A stretch of 64,000 nt of DNA from Verrucomicrobia subdivision 3 bacterium UBA693 (GCA_002298785.1 DBMR01000023.1:1-64000), one strand, 5' to 3'. Counted from the first letter of the stretch, positions 41,640-52,031 are shown. Numbers and translations: made by a program. Notes: generated from the letters alone by a model not told the origin.

Positions 41640-42866
41640 CTATTGCGCCAGTTGGACGCGGTAAAATTGTCGGCTCTGCGCTTGCGCAGGTTGATTAGTC
41701 CAGAGAATGGTCTTTCCGACCGCCGGCAAATTGGTTGCCGCCCGATTGGTGATTGCGTTGATCGATGACCCGGTCCAAACGTGGTATTTCACAAAAGGTG
41801 CGCTGTCCCATTCCAGAGTGATTTGCTGCGCGGGATCACGCTCGAGGCGGCGGATGCGGAGATGGTAGCCCTCATAGTAGTTGACTGTCCCATACAGATT
41901 CCCTAGCACGATATCTGTGACCCCATCGCCGTTCCAATCCACGAGGTCCAGGCGCATTCGTCCGCCTGTATTGATCGGGACGAGGCCGCTGCCGGAGACC
42001 GGAGCGCAAATGGCCTGAGGTACCATCAGGACGGGTTGCGAGTTGTTGTTGGTATTGCGGCACCAGAAGACCCCCGTGTCGGAACTCAACAACAGGTCTT
42101 TCAAGCCGTCGCCGTCCCAGTCCAATACACGTGCCACGGAACGGATGCCTTTTGACACATCAGCCCCGCCAGCCTGTATCTTCACGCCCGGCGCGTAAAC
42201 GGGGTTTGGATTCGAATTCGAATTCTTGAAGAAGTAAATAGAACCGTCTCCCGATCCGCAAAGGAGATCGTTGAGTCCATCCTGGTCCCAATCATGAACG
42301 AACGGGGTGGCGCGGACTCCCACGTTCAGCACCAAGCCCCCAACCCGCAATTGAACACCGGTGTCGAGCGTTGGGGCCGCGTCGGTGTTGGTATTGCGAT
42401 AAAACCAGACGGTACCGTCCGCTCCCGCCCCCACCAGCAAATCGCGTTTGCCATCGCCATCAAAATCGCAAACCCAGGGCGCCGGGGCCCCGCAACCACC
42501 GGAGATGTGGCAGATGTCACTACCCACTCCTGCCTTGAGATTGGAGTAACTCGTGAAGTGGGGCTGGGCAGCCGTGCCGGAATTCAGATAGCAAGCGATC
42601 TTGCCTGCGGATTGGTATCCCACGAGCAGGTCCGTTTTTCCGTCGCCGTTCCAATCCGTCACGCACGGAATGGCGTAACCCGCCGCGGGTGTGCCCGGCA
42701 GCAGTGGATTCCCGTTTTCGTCCTTTAACCCCTCAGCCGGACGGAGCTGTATCGATTCCGCTCGCGCCGGGCCGGCGCCGCCGGCCATCAAAATTATGAC
42801 CAGGGCCAAAAAGCAAACGGAAACAAGAAGACTAACCGAGGAAGGTGGAATTCTGATTGGCTTCAT
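41640..42866 (-). CDS. Secreted FG-GAP/VCBS-repeat protein
   Basis: 408 residues from the ATG at 42866 with GAGAG upstream. Signal peptide about residues 1-36 (LLVSVCFLALVIILMAGG). Five FG-GAP/VCBS-like blades are recognised by calcium-binding DxDxDGxxD loops: DWNGDGKTDLLVG, DFDGDGKRDLLVG, DWDQDGLNDLLCG, DWDGDGLKDLLLS and DWNGDGVTDIVLG. The last 65 residues are the C-terminal domain common to exported proteins here (SRQFYRVQLAQ). The blades make a calcium-stabilised propeller used in adhesion. It is divergent from the rhamnosidase gene and convergent with the GH9-coupled protein. Confidence 0.85.
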   Translation of the reverse strand: MKPIRIPPSSVSLLVSVCFLALVIILMAGGAGPARAESIQLRPAEGLKDENGNPLLPGTPAAGYAIPCVTDWNGDGKTDLLVGYQSAGKIACYLNSGTAAQPHFTSYSNLKAGVGSDICHISGGCGAPAPWVCDFDGDGKRDLLVGAGADGTVWFYRNTNTDAAPTLDTGVQLRVGGLVLNVGVRATPFVHDWDQDGLNDLLCGSGDGSIYFFKNSNSNPNPVYAPGVKIQAGGADVSKGIRSVARVLDWDGDGLKDLLLSSDTGVFWCRNTNNNSQPVLMVPQAICAPVSGSGLVPINTGGRMRLDLVDWNGDGVTDIVLGNLYGTVNYYEGYHLRIRRLERDPAQQITLEWDSAPFVKYHVWTGSSINAITNRAATNLPAVGKTILWTNQPAQAQSRQFYRVQLAQ

Positions 42867-43038
42867 AGCGATCATCTCTCTCTTTCACAATTCAAGCAAT
42901 AACCCGCGGGGCAGTTCCTTGAGCGCACTGTAACTCTGTGGCAATCCCTGGCAAGTAACTTCCCCCTCCCCCGCCGGTCATCACTTCAGACTCGGCAAAC
43001 AGGAAGCAAGGGGTAGAGTAAAGGCACAATTAACCAAC

Positions 43039-46000
43039 ATGAAACACGGCCAGACCGTCTGCTGCGGAAGGTTGAAATCCTTCCTGATTTCTCTGTTCGC
43101 CACGCTTCCCGCTGCCGCTTTGCACGCCGGAGATCTTTCCCTGAGCGACCCGGCAAACATGCTGCCCGCCCCTGCCTGGGCCGTCGGACAGGCGAATCGC
43201 TCTCCCCAACTGGACGTACTGCCTTCGTTTCAAAAGCCGCCACCCGGTTTTGGCATTGTTCCATTCTTCTGGTGGTTGGGCGATCCGCTGACGAAGGAAC
43301 GGCTCGGCTGGGAGCTCAAGCAAATGGAAGGCATGGGCATTTCAGGACTTCAAATCAACTACGCCCATTCCGACCAGGGCGGGCATACCTACGGACTCTC
43401 CTACCCCAGCGAACCACCGCTCTTCTCCCCGGATTGGTGGAAGCTGACCGGCTGGTTCATGCGGGAGTCAAAGAAACTGGGGGCCGGAATCAGTTTGAGC
43501 GACTACACACTGGGATTGGGTCAGGGCTGGTGCGTCGATGAAATGCTGAAAGAGCATCCGGAGCTCTGTGGTCAACAGCTGCGGTTGGTGACCGGCGAGG
43601 CGCCCGCAAACGCCCTGGTTGCCACACAAATTGGCGGCCGTTCAGTTGCCGTTCGGGCCGAGAAAATCCCACTTTCGATCGACCCGATGAATCCGCAGTC
43701 CGGCCCAGAATATGCCAAACATTTCTTCGGACGCTTTGAAGAGCATTTTCCCGGGGAAGGTGGTAAAGGACTCAACTTTTTCTTTTCTGATGAGTTGGAA
43801 TTCCGGGTGGCGGGCCTGCTCTGGACATCTAAATTTGCCGAGGAATTTCAGAAGCGAAAGGGATACGATATCCGTCCGGAACTGCCGGCTCTTTTCATGG
43901 ACATCGGTCCCCGGACTCCCAAGGTGCGCCTGGATTACAGCGATGTGAAAGTGGCTTTGACGGAAGAGGGCTTTTTCAAGCCGGTCTTCGATTGGCACCA
44001 ACAGCGTGGAATGACGATGGGCTGCGACCATGGCGGCCGCGGCCGCGACGTGGTCGAGTTTGGCGACTACTTCCGGACTCAACGATGGAACCAGGGGCCG
44101 GGCGCGGATCAACCGAACCTCGGCAAGGATCTCATCAAGGCCAAAGTGGCCAGCTCGATTGCCCATCTCTATCAGCGACCGCGCGTATGGCTTGAGGGCT
44201 TTTACGGAAGCGGATGGGGCACCACATCGGCGGGCGTTGTGGACGCCACCTTTGCCGACTTTGTGATGGGCTATAATCTGCTCTCTTTCCACGGCATGTA
44301 CTACGCCACGCACGGAGGCTGGTGGGAATGGGCCCCGCCCGATAACACCTTCCGCATGCCCTACTGGAAACACCTGCGGAGTTTTACCGATTGTGTTCAA
44401 CGGTTAGGATACCTGTTTAGCCAAGGGCATCATCGTTGCGACGTGGCCATCCTGTATCCGGTGGCGCCGATGGAGGCCGGGATGGACGGAGAACTGGCCG
44501 TGCGCACGGCGTTCAGCACCGGGGAAAAACTTTATGCCCAATCGATTGATTTCGACTTCATGGACTTCGAATCACTGGCTCGTGCGAAGGTCGTCGGCAA
44601 AGAACTGCAGGTTTCCGGCGAGGCGTACCAGGTGCTGATCCTTCCTGCTATGAAGGCGGTGCGCTATTCCACTCTGCAAAAGGCCCTTGAGTTCCACCGG
44701 GCCGGCGGCCTGGTACTCGCGCTAGGAGCCTTGCCGGAAGCCAGTGACCGCATCGGCCGCGACGATCCTGAGATCGCCGCCGCCGTGAAGGAGATATTCC
44801 CGGATGGTCCGACGAAGGACGTTTTCGCGAAATTGCCCGCCCGTGATTACAGCGGCCCGGGCTATATCCAGCACCGCAAGCTGGGCCCGCGGGATCTTTA
44901 CGCGATTTACAACGCCCCCCAGGGCGCGACTTGTTCCTTCCGGGCTGCTGGCAAAGTCGAGGTGTGGGATCCCTGGACCGGCTCGACCCGCCCTCTGCCG
45001 GTGATTTCGCAGGAGACGGGTCACACCTCGCTGAACCTGCCGCTCTCCGAGAAAGAACTGCAACTCATCGTGTTCAGTCCGGGTCAGGCCGAAATTGCCG
45101 CACCCGCATCGACCTCGGCCGTTGAAGTGATTTCGATGACCGGAGATTGGGAATTCGAGCTGCAGCCGACCAGCGACAACCGGTTCGGCGATTTCCACTG
45201 GCCGCCCACAAAGAGCCTGATCGGCGCCGAAGTTCGCCAGCTTTGGTATTGTGAAGGAGACAGCACTAACGGGCCCTGGCGGAAGGTCACCTGCTCCTTC
45301 GGACCTCAGTTCATTCGCTGTGACGAACCTCCCACAGCCATAGCTACCCCGCCGGCCGCTGGCAAACCGTACGAATTCTCCTGGCGCTGGGGAATCGAAG
45401 GGGACCCAGGTCATCAAGGCTACCACGGCCTCAAGGAACAGGTGCACGACGAGTTTCTAGCCGTCGGCAACCTGCGGACCACCGGGACCGGTTCCAACTA
45501 TGAACCCTCCACGCGAGACAACTGCTTCTGGACCACCGTCATCGCCCCGCGCGATATGACCGCCTACGCCCTGACCGGCGAGTTGAAGCCTTCAAAAATC
45601 TGGGTGAACGGCGACCTGGTCAACGGCACCGAGCTCCAGCTCAGGATGGGTGCCAATCCGATTCTGCTGCAATTTGACCGACCCGGGCGCACCTATTTCG
45701 TCGTCTCCGAGCGACCCGGAACCGCAGTCGCCACTTCCACGGAGGTCTTTGGCTCTTCGGCTTTCTACATCTGGTATCCCGGCGACCGCGCGAACGCTGA
45801 GCGCTGGTTCTGGAAGAAGTTCGACCTCGACAGCGTGCCGGCCAACGCGCGCTTGCGAATCACGTGCGACAACGGGTATTCGGTGTCCATCAATGGCGAG
45901 GTCCTCGGGAGCGGGAACCGCTGGGAATCGGTGCAGGAATATGCCATTGCGAAGTCGCTTCGGACCGGTCCCAACCAAATCGTGGTTCGAGCCCGGAACG

Positions 46001-46863
46001 ACGGCGGCGAGGCAGGGTTGATCGCGGAGTTGACCGCCGGGGCAAAGCGCGTGGCGACCGACCGGAGCTGGCTCGTCGGAAAGTCCGAAGCCGGTGAGGA
46101 GGTTCAGGCTGAGCAGATAGCCGCCTTTACCGACAGTCTCTGGTATAAGCACCAGAGCGGACCGCCTAAGCTGGAGCCAGTAAAATCCACGGAGCCGCCT
46201 AAATTCAAATCCAGCGCCTTGACCATGAGTTGGAGGGACAAACCAGGATTGTTGCCGTTCGATGTTCGTCCAGCGGACAAAGCCCCCGTGGGCTGGTATC
46301 GATTCCTGTCCCCGCCGGGACTGCGCAGCTTTTCGATTGCCGCGCGTGGTGAGGTCCAGGCCTGGGCCGACGGGAAGTTATTGACCGGCAAAAACCGGTT
46401 CATTGTTCCTCAACCCTCCGCCAAACCAATCCCAGTTATGCTGCGAATCCAGCAGGACCGCGGCTGCTATGCCGGCGCAGCACTGCCCGAGCCGATCCAG
46501 CTCGACTGCGGCCGCGGACAAATCCCCCTCGGGGACTGGTCTCAAAATGACGGTCTCCGAAGCTATTCGGGCGGTGCATGGTATCGGAAAAGTGTGACCC
46601 TGCCTCGCGCGCGTGAGGTTGTGCTCAACCTTGGGGAGGTGACGGCTTCCGCCGAAGTGCGGGTGAACGGCAAGCTCGCAGGCATAAAGGTTTCGCCGCC
46701 TTGGAAGCTTGATATCACCAAACTCGCAAAAGCGGGGGAAAACCGGATCGAAGTGCTGGTGTGCAATACGCTGGCCAACCACTATACCACGGTCCCCACG
46801 CGCTACCGAGGTCCAACCACCTCTGGGTTGCTCGGGCCGGTACAAATCGAATACCGAGAATAA
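43039..46863 (+). CDS. Secreted GH106-like alpha-L-rhamnosidase
   Basis: 1274 residues. Signal peptide about 1-31. The catalytic part (about 65-690) shows the features of GH106-type enzymes: FGIVPFFWWLGDPLTKERLGW, GISGLQINYAHSD, the FFFSDELEFRV strand with an acidic pair, then GMTMGCDHGGRGRDVVEFGDY and PRVWLEGFYGSGWGTTSAG. The C-terminal half carries beta-sandwich domains, ending in a GH2-like sugar-binding jelly roll (GGAWYRKSVTLPRAREVVLNLG, AEVRVNGKLAG, LDITKLAKAGENRIEVLV). Such enzymes remove alpha-linked rhamnose from pectins or algal glycans. The family call rests on overall resemblance; exact catalytic glutamates were not proven. It is divergent from the FG-GAP gene. Confidence 0.75.
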   Translation: MKHGQTVCCGRLKSFLISLFATLPAAALHAGDLSLSDPANMLPAPAWAVGQANRSPQLDVLPSFQKPPPGFGIVPFFWWLGDPLTKERLGWELKQMEGMGISGLQINYAHSDQGGHTYGLSYPSEPPLFSPDWWKLTGWFMRESKKLGAGISLSDYTLGLGQGWCVDEMLKEHPELCGQQLRLVTGEAPANALVATQIGGRSVAVRAEKIPLSIDPMNPQSGPEYAKHFFGRFEEHFPGEGGKGLNFFFSDELEFRVAGLLWTSKFAEEFQKRKGYDIRPELPALFMDIGPRTPKVRLDYSDVKVALTEEGFFKPVFDWHQQRGMTMGCDHGGRGRDVVEFGDYFRTQRWNQGPGADQPNLGKDLIKAKVASSIAHLYQRPRVWLEGFYGSGWGTTSAGVVDATFADFVMGYNLLSFHGMYYATHGGWWEWAPPDNTFRMPYWKHLRSFTDCVQRLGYLFSQGHHRCDVAILYPVAPMEAGMDGELAVRTAFSTGEKLYAQSIDFDFMDFESLARAKVVGKELQVSGEAYQVLILPAMKAVRYSTLQKALEFHRAGGLVLALGALPEASDRIGRDDPEIAAAVKEIFPDGPTKDVFAKLPARDYSGPGYIQHRKLGPRDLYAIYNAPQGATCSFRAAGKVEVWDPWTGSTRPLPVISQETGHTSLNLPLSEKELQLIVFSPGQAEIAAPASTSAVEVISMTGDWEFELQPTSDNRFGDFHWPPTKSLIGAEVRQLWYCEGDSTNGPWRKVTCSFGPQFIRCDEPPTAIATPPAAGKPYEFSWRWGIEGDPGHQGYHGLKEQVHDEFLAVGNLRTTGTGSNYEPSTRDNCFWTTVIAPRDMTAYALTGELKPSKIWVNGDLVNGTELQLRMGANPILLQFDRPGRTYFVVSERPGTAVATSTEVFGSSAFYIWYPGDRANAERWFWKKFDLDSVPANARLRITCDNGYSVSINGEVLGSGNRWESVQEYAIAKSLRTGPNQIVVRARNDGGEAGLIAELTAGAKRVATDRSWLVGKSEAGEEVQAEQIAAFTDSLWYKHQSGPPKLEPVKSTEPPKFKSSALTMSWRDKPGLLPFDVRPADKAPVGWYRFLSPPGLRSFSIAARGEVQAWADGKLLTGKNRFIVPQPSAKPIPVMLRIQQDRGCYAGAALPEPIQLDCGRGQIPLGDWSQNDGLRSYSGGAWYRKSVTLPRAREVVLNLGEVTASAEVRVNGKLAGIKVSPPWKLDITKLAKAGENRIEVLVCNTLANHYTTVPTRYRGPTTSGLLGPVQIEYRE

Positions 46864-46937
46864 GACTACGCCACCTTCCAGCGGCTGCTACGAAACCCAT
46901 TATCCGGCGGTTATTCCGGCCTTTACTTTAGCCTCAA

Positions 46938-48770
46938 CTATTTTGTCGCCGCCTGCTGCCCTTGCCGCATCCAATCCCAAAATGCCGCCCGCCAGTTCGC
47001 CATTCGTTTCTGCTCCAGGTCGCCCGTGGCCGCGCTTTCCGCGCTGGCGAGGAATTGGCCGAGCTCCTGCATCCGTTCCGGAGTTCCCAGTTTTTCCCAG
47101 GCCACTTTTTTCCAGTCGATCCCGTTGCTCCGCATATAAGGCTTGGGATAATTCGCCAAATCACAGGCAATTGATTCCAGGCGGAGGTAGAATTTCTTCA
47201 TCGAGCCGCCCGCGTTGCCGAAGTAGAGCCGGAAAAACTCGTCGATGGCGGCGTCGACATTCAGCTTCGGATCATCCCACAATTTCACCATGATGTACTG
47301 CTCGAGCTGATCCTGCTCGCCGCACTCGAAAATGCCTCGAACCCCGTCGTTGATGAACATCCTCATGGCGTTGGCAGTTTCGTGGACCATGACATGCGGA
47401 AAGCATTTCCACTTCTCGATCAACGCCGGTTCCATCGGATGATGATAGTAGACCCACAGGAACATCGGCCCGGAGGCCTTTTCCTGCCATTGACGATAGA
47501 AACGCAGGTCGTTGTCACGCATCGCCGGATGGACGGGGTAGTAGCAAGTGTGCAGGCACGGGGCGATGGAGACATTCGGCTCGATCGCGAAAGACGGCGG
47601 CAACGCATACTCCCAGTACGCCAGGGTCGCAACATATTTATCCGGATGTGTCTTCCGCACTTCTCGAGCGACGGCATTGACAAAGGTGAACCAATAATCG
47701 CTCATCTCGCCGCTGCTGAAGAAACCGGTGCGGCGGCTTGGGTCCTTCTTTAGGAGCGCCTGGCAAGCATCGCAGGTGCACAGGTTCATATTGTCATCGG
47801 GAACAATGGCAAAGTAATCACCCGTCGCCTTCCAGCCGGCAGGAAGCCCGCCCTTCCCGTCGAAGTAATCGCGGGCCATCTGGCTGACTTTGCTGATCAG
47901 CTTCGGGTTCGTGTAGCAAAGCTGCGAACCTTTGCCCTTCGGGTTTTGGCACTGGTATTCGGGATCGGTGAAGAATGATTTGATGGTTTCCTGATGGAAC
48001 GTGTGGTTGCCCGCCCAACGCTCTCCGCCCTGTCGGATCCGACGCCAGTAAAGCTGCAATTGTTGCGGCGTGAACTCGCCCCACTGGCCCCGTAAGAAAG
48101 GCCAGGAAGCGCTGGACAGCGCGCCGCGATACTTTAATCCGGGCGAACGGCGCACATCCTGGCCGGAAACCGAGACCACGAGCTCCAAGGGTGTTATGAC
48201 GTGCAGCCCTCCGGGGCCATACCAACGCACGCCGCAAAACCGTTCCAGGAAGTCGTAGGCCGCAAGGCAAGTGCCCTGGTCGTCGTAGATCCCAGGCAGT
48301 TCCATCTCTCCCGAACTTCGCGTGGGAAGCCCAACCGCTTTCCAATAATCAACTTTGTGGCGCAAGGCCGCGTAGGAGTCGCCTTCCATCGGACGGCCTT
48401 CGACCTTGCGGTTCGCTTCGGTGTCTTCCCAATCCCGGCCAATCAGGACAAGTGTCTCCGGCCGGAACGCGATTAGGTATTCCTGTGGCTTGAAATCAGC
48501 GCCTCGAAACCCAAGCGCAACCGCCGCCGCGCTGTCCCCGACCAGAATCCTGCGCCCCTCAACAGGTTCTCCATCCGTTCGAACCGGCACTTCAGCGCCG
48601 GAAATGCGAAGGAAGTGTGATTGCAGTTCGAGGGCGGCAAGTCGTGCGGCCGGAGCGGCGTTCTTTGCAATGACAATGGAGCAGGACGGCTTTCCGTCGC
48701 GAGCAATCTCAAATGCGAAGAGCAAACTTTGAGTCACTAACAACCCACAGATCGCAGCAAGCAGTTTCAT
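46938..48770 (-). CDS. Secreted DUF4838 protein
   Basis: 610 residues from the ATG at 48770. Signal peptide about 1-20 (MKLLAAICGLLVTQSLLFA). The N-terminal part is a GH20-like accessory alpha/beta domain (APAARLAALELQSHFLRIS, then RRILVGDSAAA), and the rest a TIM-barrel-like region typical of DUF4838: YDFLERFCGVRWYGPGG, DNMNLCTCDACQALL and CLHTCYYPVHP. DUF4838 proteins occur in polysaccharide-utilisation loci and are suspected glycoside hydrolases. The CTCDACQ cysteine cluster is conserved in appearance. It is convergent with the rhamnosidase gene with a 74-base gap. A second, distinct DUF4838 gene lies at 55263. Confidence 0.8.
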   Translation of the reverse strand: MKLLAAICGLLVTQSLLFAFEIARDGKPSCSIVIAKNAAPAARLAALELQSHFLRISGAEVPVRTDGEPVEGRRILVGDSAAAVALGFRGADFKPQEYLIAFRPETLVLIGRDWEDTEANRKVEGRPMEGDSYAALRHKVDYWKAVGLPTRSSGEMELPGIYDDQGTCLAAYDFLERFCGVRWYGPGGLHVITPLELVVSVSGQDVRRSPGLKYRGALSSASWPFLRGQWGEFTPQQLQLYWRRIRQGGERWAGNHTFHQETIKSFFTDPEYQCQNPKGKGSQLCYTNPKLISKVSQMARDYFDGKGGLPAGWKATGDYFAIVPDDNMNLCTCDACQALLKKDPSRRTGFFSSGEMSDYWFTFVNAVAREVRKTHPDKYVATLAYWEYALPPSFAIEPNVSIAPCLHTCYYPVHPAMRDNDLRFYRQWQEKASGPMFLWVYYHHPMEPALIEKWKCFPHVMVHETANAMRMFINDGVRGIFECGEQDQLEQYIMVKLWDDPKLNVDAAIDEFFRLYFGNAGGSMKKFYLRLESIACDLANYPKPYMRSNGIDWKKVAWEKLGTPERMQELGQFLASAESAATGDLEQKRMANWRAAFWDWMRQGQQAATK

Positions 48771-48813
48771 ATTAATCAATTCCAGAGTAAATCGGATCCC
48801 CAGTCAGCCTGGG

Positions 48814-49407
48814 TCAAACCACCGTCACTTCCCCTGATACCTGCTGGTATTCGCCAGCGCTGAGTCCGTACTTTACGCCCTGCCGTTCCTCTTCAGTCCA
48901 TCCGGGGAGAGCTTCCTGGCTCCAGTAAAAATGTCCTTCAAACCTGAGACCCGCCTTTTCCATCACTCGCCGCGAAGCGTGGTTGCCGACGAGGGTTCTC
49001 GCTGAGAGCTTTGGATAACCCCAATCCCGGAACGCCGCTGCAATCAGTGCCCGGGTACCTTCCGTCGCCAGGCCGCGGCCCCAATACTCGCGCTTGAGTC
49101 GATAGCCGAGCTCCATTTCCCCTGCCGAAATCTTTTCGGGTCGAAGGTGAAACCATCCAATAAACTCGCCGCCGGCCAACAAATGCGCCGGCCAGAAACC
49201 TTGCGGAGGAGACTCGCGGTCCCAGGACAGCATGCGGGGCAACACTTCACTGAGAATTTTCTCAAACGGCGTGGGAACGCTTTTGGAAATGTGGCGCATC
49301 ACCTCCGGATCGCTGTCGAGTTCGTGCAGCAGCGGCGCATCGGCGGGATTTAGTCGCCGCAGCCGGATTCTCTCCGTAACCAACACGTTCTCCGGACGCT
49401 CGCTCAT
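48814..49407 (-). CDS. GNAT-family N-acetyltransferase (RimJ/RimL type)
   Basis: 197 residues from the ATG at 49407. The N-terminus LVTERIRLRRLNPADAPLLH and GFWPAHLLAGGEFIGWFHL are typical of RimL-like GNATs. Acetyl-CoA-binding motif A is visible in LGYRLKREYWGRGLATEGTRALI (about 100-122), and motif B in NHASRRVMEKAGLRFEG. It would transfer an acetyl group to an amine on a protein N-terminus, antibiotic or metabolite; the substrate cannot be read from sequence. It is cytoplasmic and lies just upstream, on the same strand, of the DUF4838 gene with a 43-base gap, so they may be co-transcribed. Confidence 0.87.
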   Translation of the reverse strand: MSERPENVLVTERIRLRRLNPADAPLLHELDSDPEVMRHISKSVPTPFEKILSEVLPRMLSWDRESPPQGFWPAHLLAGGEFIGWFHLRPEKISAGEMELGYRLKREYWGRGLATEGTRALIAAAFRDWGYPKLSARTLVGNHASRRVMEKAGLRFEGHFYWSQEALPGWTEEERQGVKYGLSAGEYQQVSGEVTVV

Positions 49408-49545
49408 TTCACATCATTTGACCCGCCAGAATGGCACCGACCCAAAAAGCTCATTGAAATTTGCTTTCTTGAGCGGGACGAACACGGCGCTGCGCAAATG
49501 GCACTTTGACCCGATCAATCGCGCCGGTTAAAAGCGTCGAACCGG

Positions 49546-49926
49546 TCAGGCAAGGTCGGGCGTATGGCTGACCACTCCGCGCTCGAATTCGAACCATTGA
49601 GGCTTCAGGTCTGCCAGTGGGCCCTTAAGCTTGGCCAACTCCTCCGCCGACCCGTGCACCTCCACACGAACGACCTCCACGAACTTCAAGAACTCGGCGA
49701 GCACCGCCCCGACATTCTGCAGGTGCGCCAACATGCCCTCCGCCCCAACGTAGGCTTCCCGGCAGAAAATCACATCCCCACAAATCGTGAAATCGTAGAA
49801 CAAATTGCCTTTTTCCGTGGAAGTCCTAGCAACGAATTCGGGAAGGGCGACCCGGGCCTGGTCCATATTGCCCGGCTTGACTTTGAAATAGGGATGGATG
49901 CTAACAACTTTTGATGGATGAATCAT
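49546..49926 (-). CDS. Antibiotic-biosynthesis-monooxygenase-like (ABM/dimeric alpha-beta barrel) protein
   Basis: 126 residues from the ATG at 49926; the frame upstream to 50043 is unlikely to be coding. The ABM-like ferredoxin fold is recognisable: VSIHPYFKVKPGNMDQARVALPEFV, NLFYDFTICGDVIFCREAYVG (strand with conserved F/W and E) and AHLQNVGAVLAEF, with a C-terminal strand VVRVEVHGSAEELAKL. Members include quinol monooxygenases and haem-degrading or stress proteins; many have no known reaction. It is small, cytoplasmic, and separated by about 140 bases from the acetyltransferase gene on the same strand. Confidence 0.75.
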   Translation of the reverse strand: MIHPSKVVSIHPYFKVKPGNMDQARVALPEFVARTSTEKGNLFYDFTICGDVIFCREAYVGAEGMLAHLQNVGAVLAEFLKFVEVVRVEVHGSAEELAKLKGPLADLKPQWFEFERGVVSHTPDLA

Positions 49927-50174
49927 GACAGAAGAGTTGAACGAACCCTGCAGGACGGCAAGCAAGTTTTGCGGAAATTCACCAGCAGGGTTCGACGAAC
50001 CCGACATGAATTTACTGTTCGCATGGCGCTGGTCTCGTTCCAATCCTGGAAACTCTGACCAAGGACGCTTGCTTCCTCACAGCCCTGCCCTTCTCTGGCG
50101 GGAAAAGCTTCCTGTCGCCCAAGGTCCACTGGAAGCGAAGAGCCGACTCAAACTCACTCACGGCCGAAGGGAGT

Positions 50175-51899
50175 TCACTCCTGGCACACCCGGAAATATT
50201 GCGGCGACGAAGCAGCCGGGAGGCTGCACGACAAGTCGCCGCCCGGGGCAATGAGGTTGGTCACAGTCGCGAACCACGCGATCAGGTCCGCTGAGGATTC
50301 GACCCGATACTTCGCGCCTTTTACCGTTGGCCAGGTGAGAATGGCGAAATTATTGCTCAGCGTGAGACCGCGAATCACCGTCGGCACATTGTAGGGATTC
50401 CGGAAGGTCATCATCACAGGCAGATGGTCCGAAGCCGTGGCGCTGTCCCCGACGAGGAGCGGTGGCGAAGGTGATGAACCCGCGTCGGAGCGGAAGATCT
50501 GGCTGTTGGCGATGTTCGAGAACAGTAGTGCACACGGCAGGATGTAATCGAAACGAATCGTGAGGTTAGCGTTTCGGATGGACCACGTCCGATCGTCGCC
50601 CGTGACAGCGCCCACCGGTGTGGTTAACCGCAGACCGACCGAAGGGGCGATGAGATTTTGGATGGCCTGGAGTTCATACTGGCGGGGGCGGAAAATGTCT
50701 TCGTTCATGTCGCCCACCAGACAATATGGATGCAGTGAGTTGGTGGTGAGATAGACCGCCGCGAAGTAATTCGAGATAGCCCTGGCTTCCGCGCCTCGTT
50801 TCATGGAGCTGTTTTGATCCGACGCCGCTTTGAGATGCGTAACAAAGAAATGAAACGGTTGCGGAAAACCCGGAATATCGATTTGCGCCTCGAACAGGTC
50901 CCGGGAAAACGTGCTGCCATAACCGTAGGGCGTCAGGCTGCTGCCTACGAGCCAGGATTTGGCGCGGGGAATGGGAAACCGGCTCGCGACGACGCTACGC
51001 TCGCCGCCATCTGTGTATGAACCAATCGCGAGGTAGTAACCCGGCAGGTAGGCGTCCACGAAGTTCGTCATTAAACGGTAATTGGAGTTGGTCTCCGGGA
51101 TTTCCTGGAAGCCGACGATGTCCGGCTTCAAGTAGCTGAGCTGCCGTCCAATCGCCTGGACCTGAGTAGAGTTCGTGGTCCAGTCACCCACCGAGCGGCC
51201 CAGCACATTGTAGGTGAGCACCGAAAAAGTCCTAACCGCCGGCGGTTCACCGAAGATCGAAACCATGTCGAAACGCAGCGTGCCTGCGCTGCCGTATGTG
51301 CTGGCCGGGTTGCAAGGCACGTAGTTCGTCTCGCCCGAACCGATCGCCGTGGATTCGAACTCGGTGACGAAACGCACACCGAAATCCGGGTTGTTCTCCA
51401 CGCCCGGAACTCCGGACAGGTTGGCTGATTGACCGTTCACCCAGGTCTCGAAGGGCATAGTGATGACCTGGAAATCCACAAAATCCGTGCCGTTAGTCGT
51501 GTACTGGAGCCGCGTGTATTTGCTGGCGGTGTTGCTGGTGCGCAAATCCCAATTCACAGCGATCTTGCGGTGGCCGACGGTCGAGGCGTTGAACTGGACG
51601 CCGCTGAGCTTGTTCTGCTTGCCTTGCACCGGCCAGGTCGTGACACGCCAGTTGCTGTTGTCGGTGGTGTTCGGGTCGGATGAACCGTTCGAGGCCGTGA
51701 ACGATCCCGTCACACCGCCAACGAGCGACGCCGTGCCGGTGCCGCTGGCGGTTAACAGGGTACCGGTGGTGGCATCAGCGTCAGGTGTGGGACTGTTGAA
51801 ATCCCAGAACGCCAGCATGTCGGCGTGGGCTTGAGTGAAAACCGTAGTGGCCAAAATGACCAGCGCGCACCGCCACCGAATTGAGCAACGTGTTAGCAT
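50175..51899 (-). CDS. Secreted endonuclease/exonuclease/phosphatase-family protein
   Basis: 574 residues from the ATG at 51899 (a GTG two codons earlier is an alternative). After the signal peptide comes a beta-sandwich domain (about 28-215; MLAFWDFNSPTPDAD opening) found in choice-of-anchor exported proteins of this phylum. The EEP catalytic domain covers about 225-495 with its motifs: LTYNVLGRS, DIVGFQEI, FFVTHLKAA, LVGDMNED and SDHLPV, including the metal-binding Glu and the catalytic Asp/His. It should hydrolyse phosphodiesters, so an extracellular DNase or phosphatase is likely. A C-terminal exported-protein domain ends QYFRVCQE. It lies downstream of the beta-strand repeat gene on the same strand. 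Confidence 0.82.
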   Translation of the reverse strand: MLTRCSIRWRCALVILATTVFTQAHADMLAFWDFNSPTPDADATTGTLLTASGTGTASLVGGVTGSFTASNGSSDPNTTDNSNWRVTTWPVQGKQNKLSGVQFNASTVGHRKIAVNWDLRTSNTASKYTRLQYTTNGTDFVDFQVITMPFETWVNGQSANLSGVPGVENNPDFGVRFVTEFESTAIGSGETNYVPCNPASTYGSAGTLRFDMVSIFGEPPAVRTFSVLTYNVLGRSVGDWTTNSTQVQAIGRQLSYLKPDIVGFQEIPETNSNYRLMTNFVDAYLPGYYLAIGSYTDGGERSVVASRFPIPRAKSWLVGSSLTPYGYGSTFSRDLFEAQIDIPGFPQPFHFFVTHLKAASDQNSSMKRGAEARAISNYFAAVYLTTNSLHPYCLVGDMNEDIFRPRQYELQAIQNLIAPSVGLRLTTPVGAVTGDDRTWSIRNANLTIRFDYILPCALLFSNIANSQIFRSDAGSSPSPPLLVGDSATASDHLPVMMTFRNPYNVPTVIRGLTLSNNFAILTWPTVKGAKYRVESSADLIAWFATVTNLIAPGGDLSCSLPAASSPQYFRVCQE

Positions 51900-52031
51900 G
51901 AGCACTTGCGCAGCAGACCGGGATCGCTCGCCGGGCCAAGCTCCGCCGCGTCATCTGACCGGGCCCTCAGGTACGCGCCGATGACCTTGCCCCGAAGAAA
52001 CGGCGGGCCAATCACGGCCAAGCAGTTGGTG

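Noticed and set aside
46864..46937. Terminator between the convergent rhamnosidase and DUF4838 genes
   Set aside because: Only a short CCGG...CCGG match without a proper stem or U-tract could be found.
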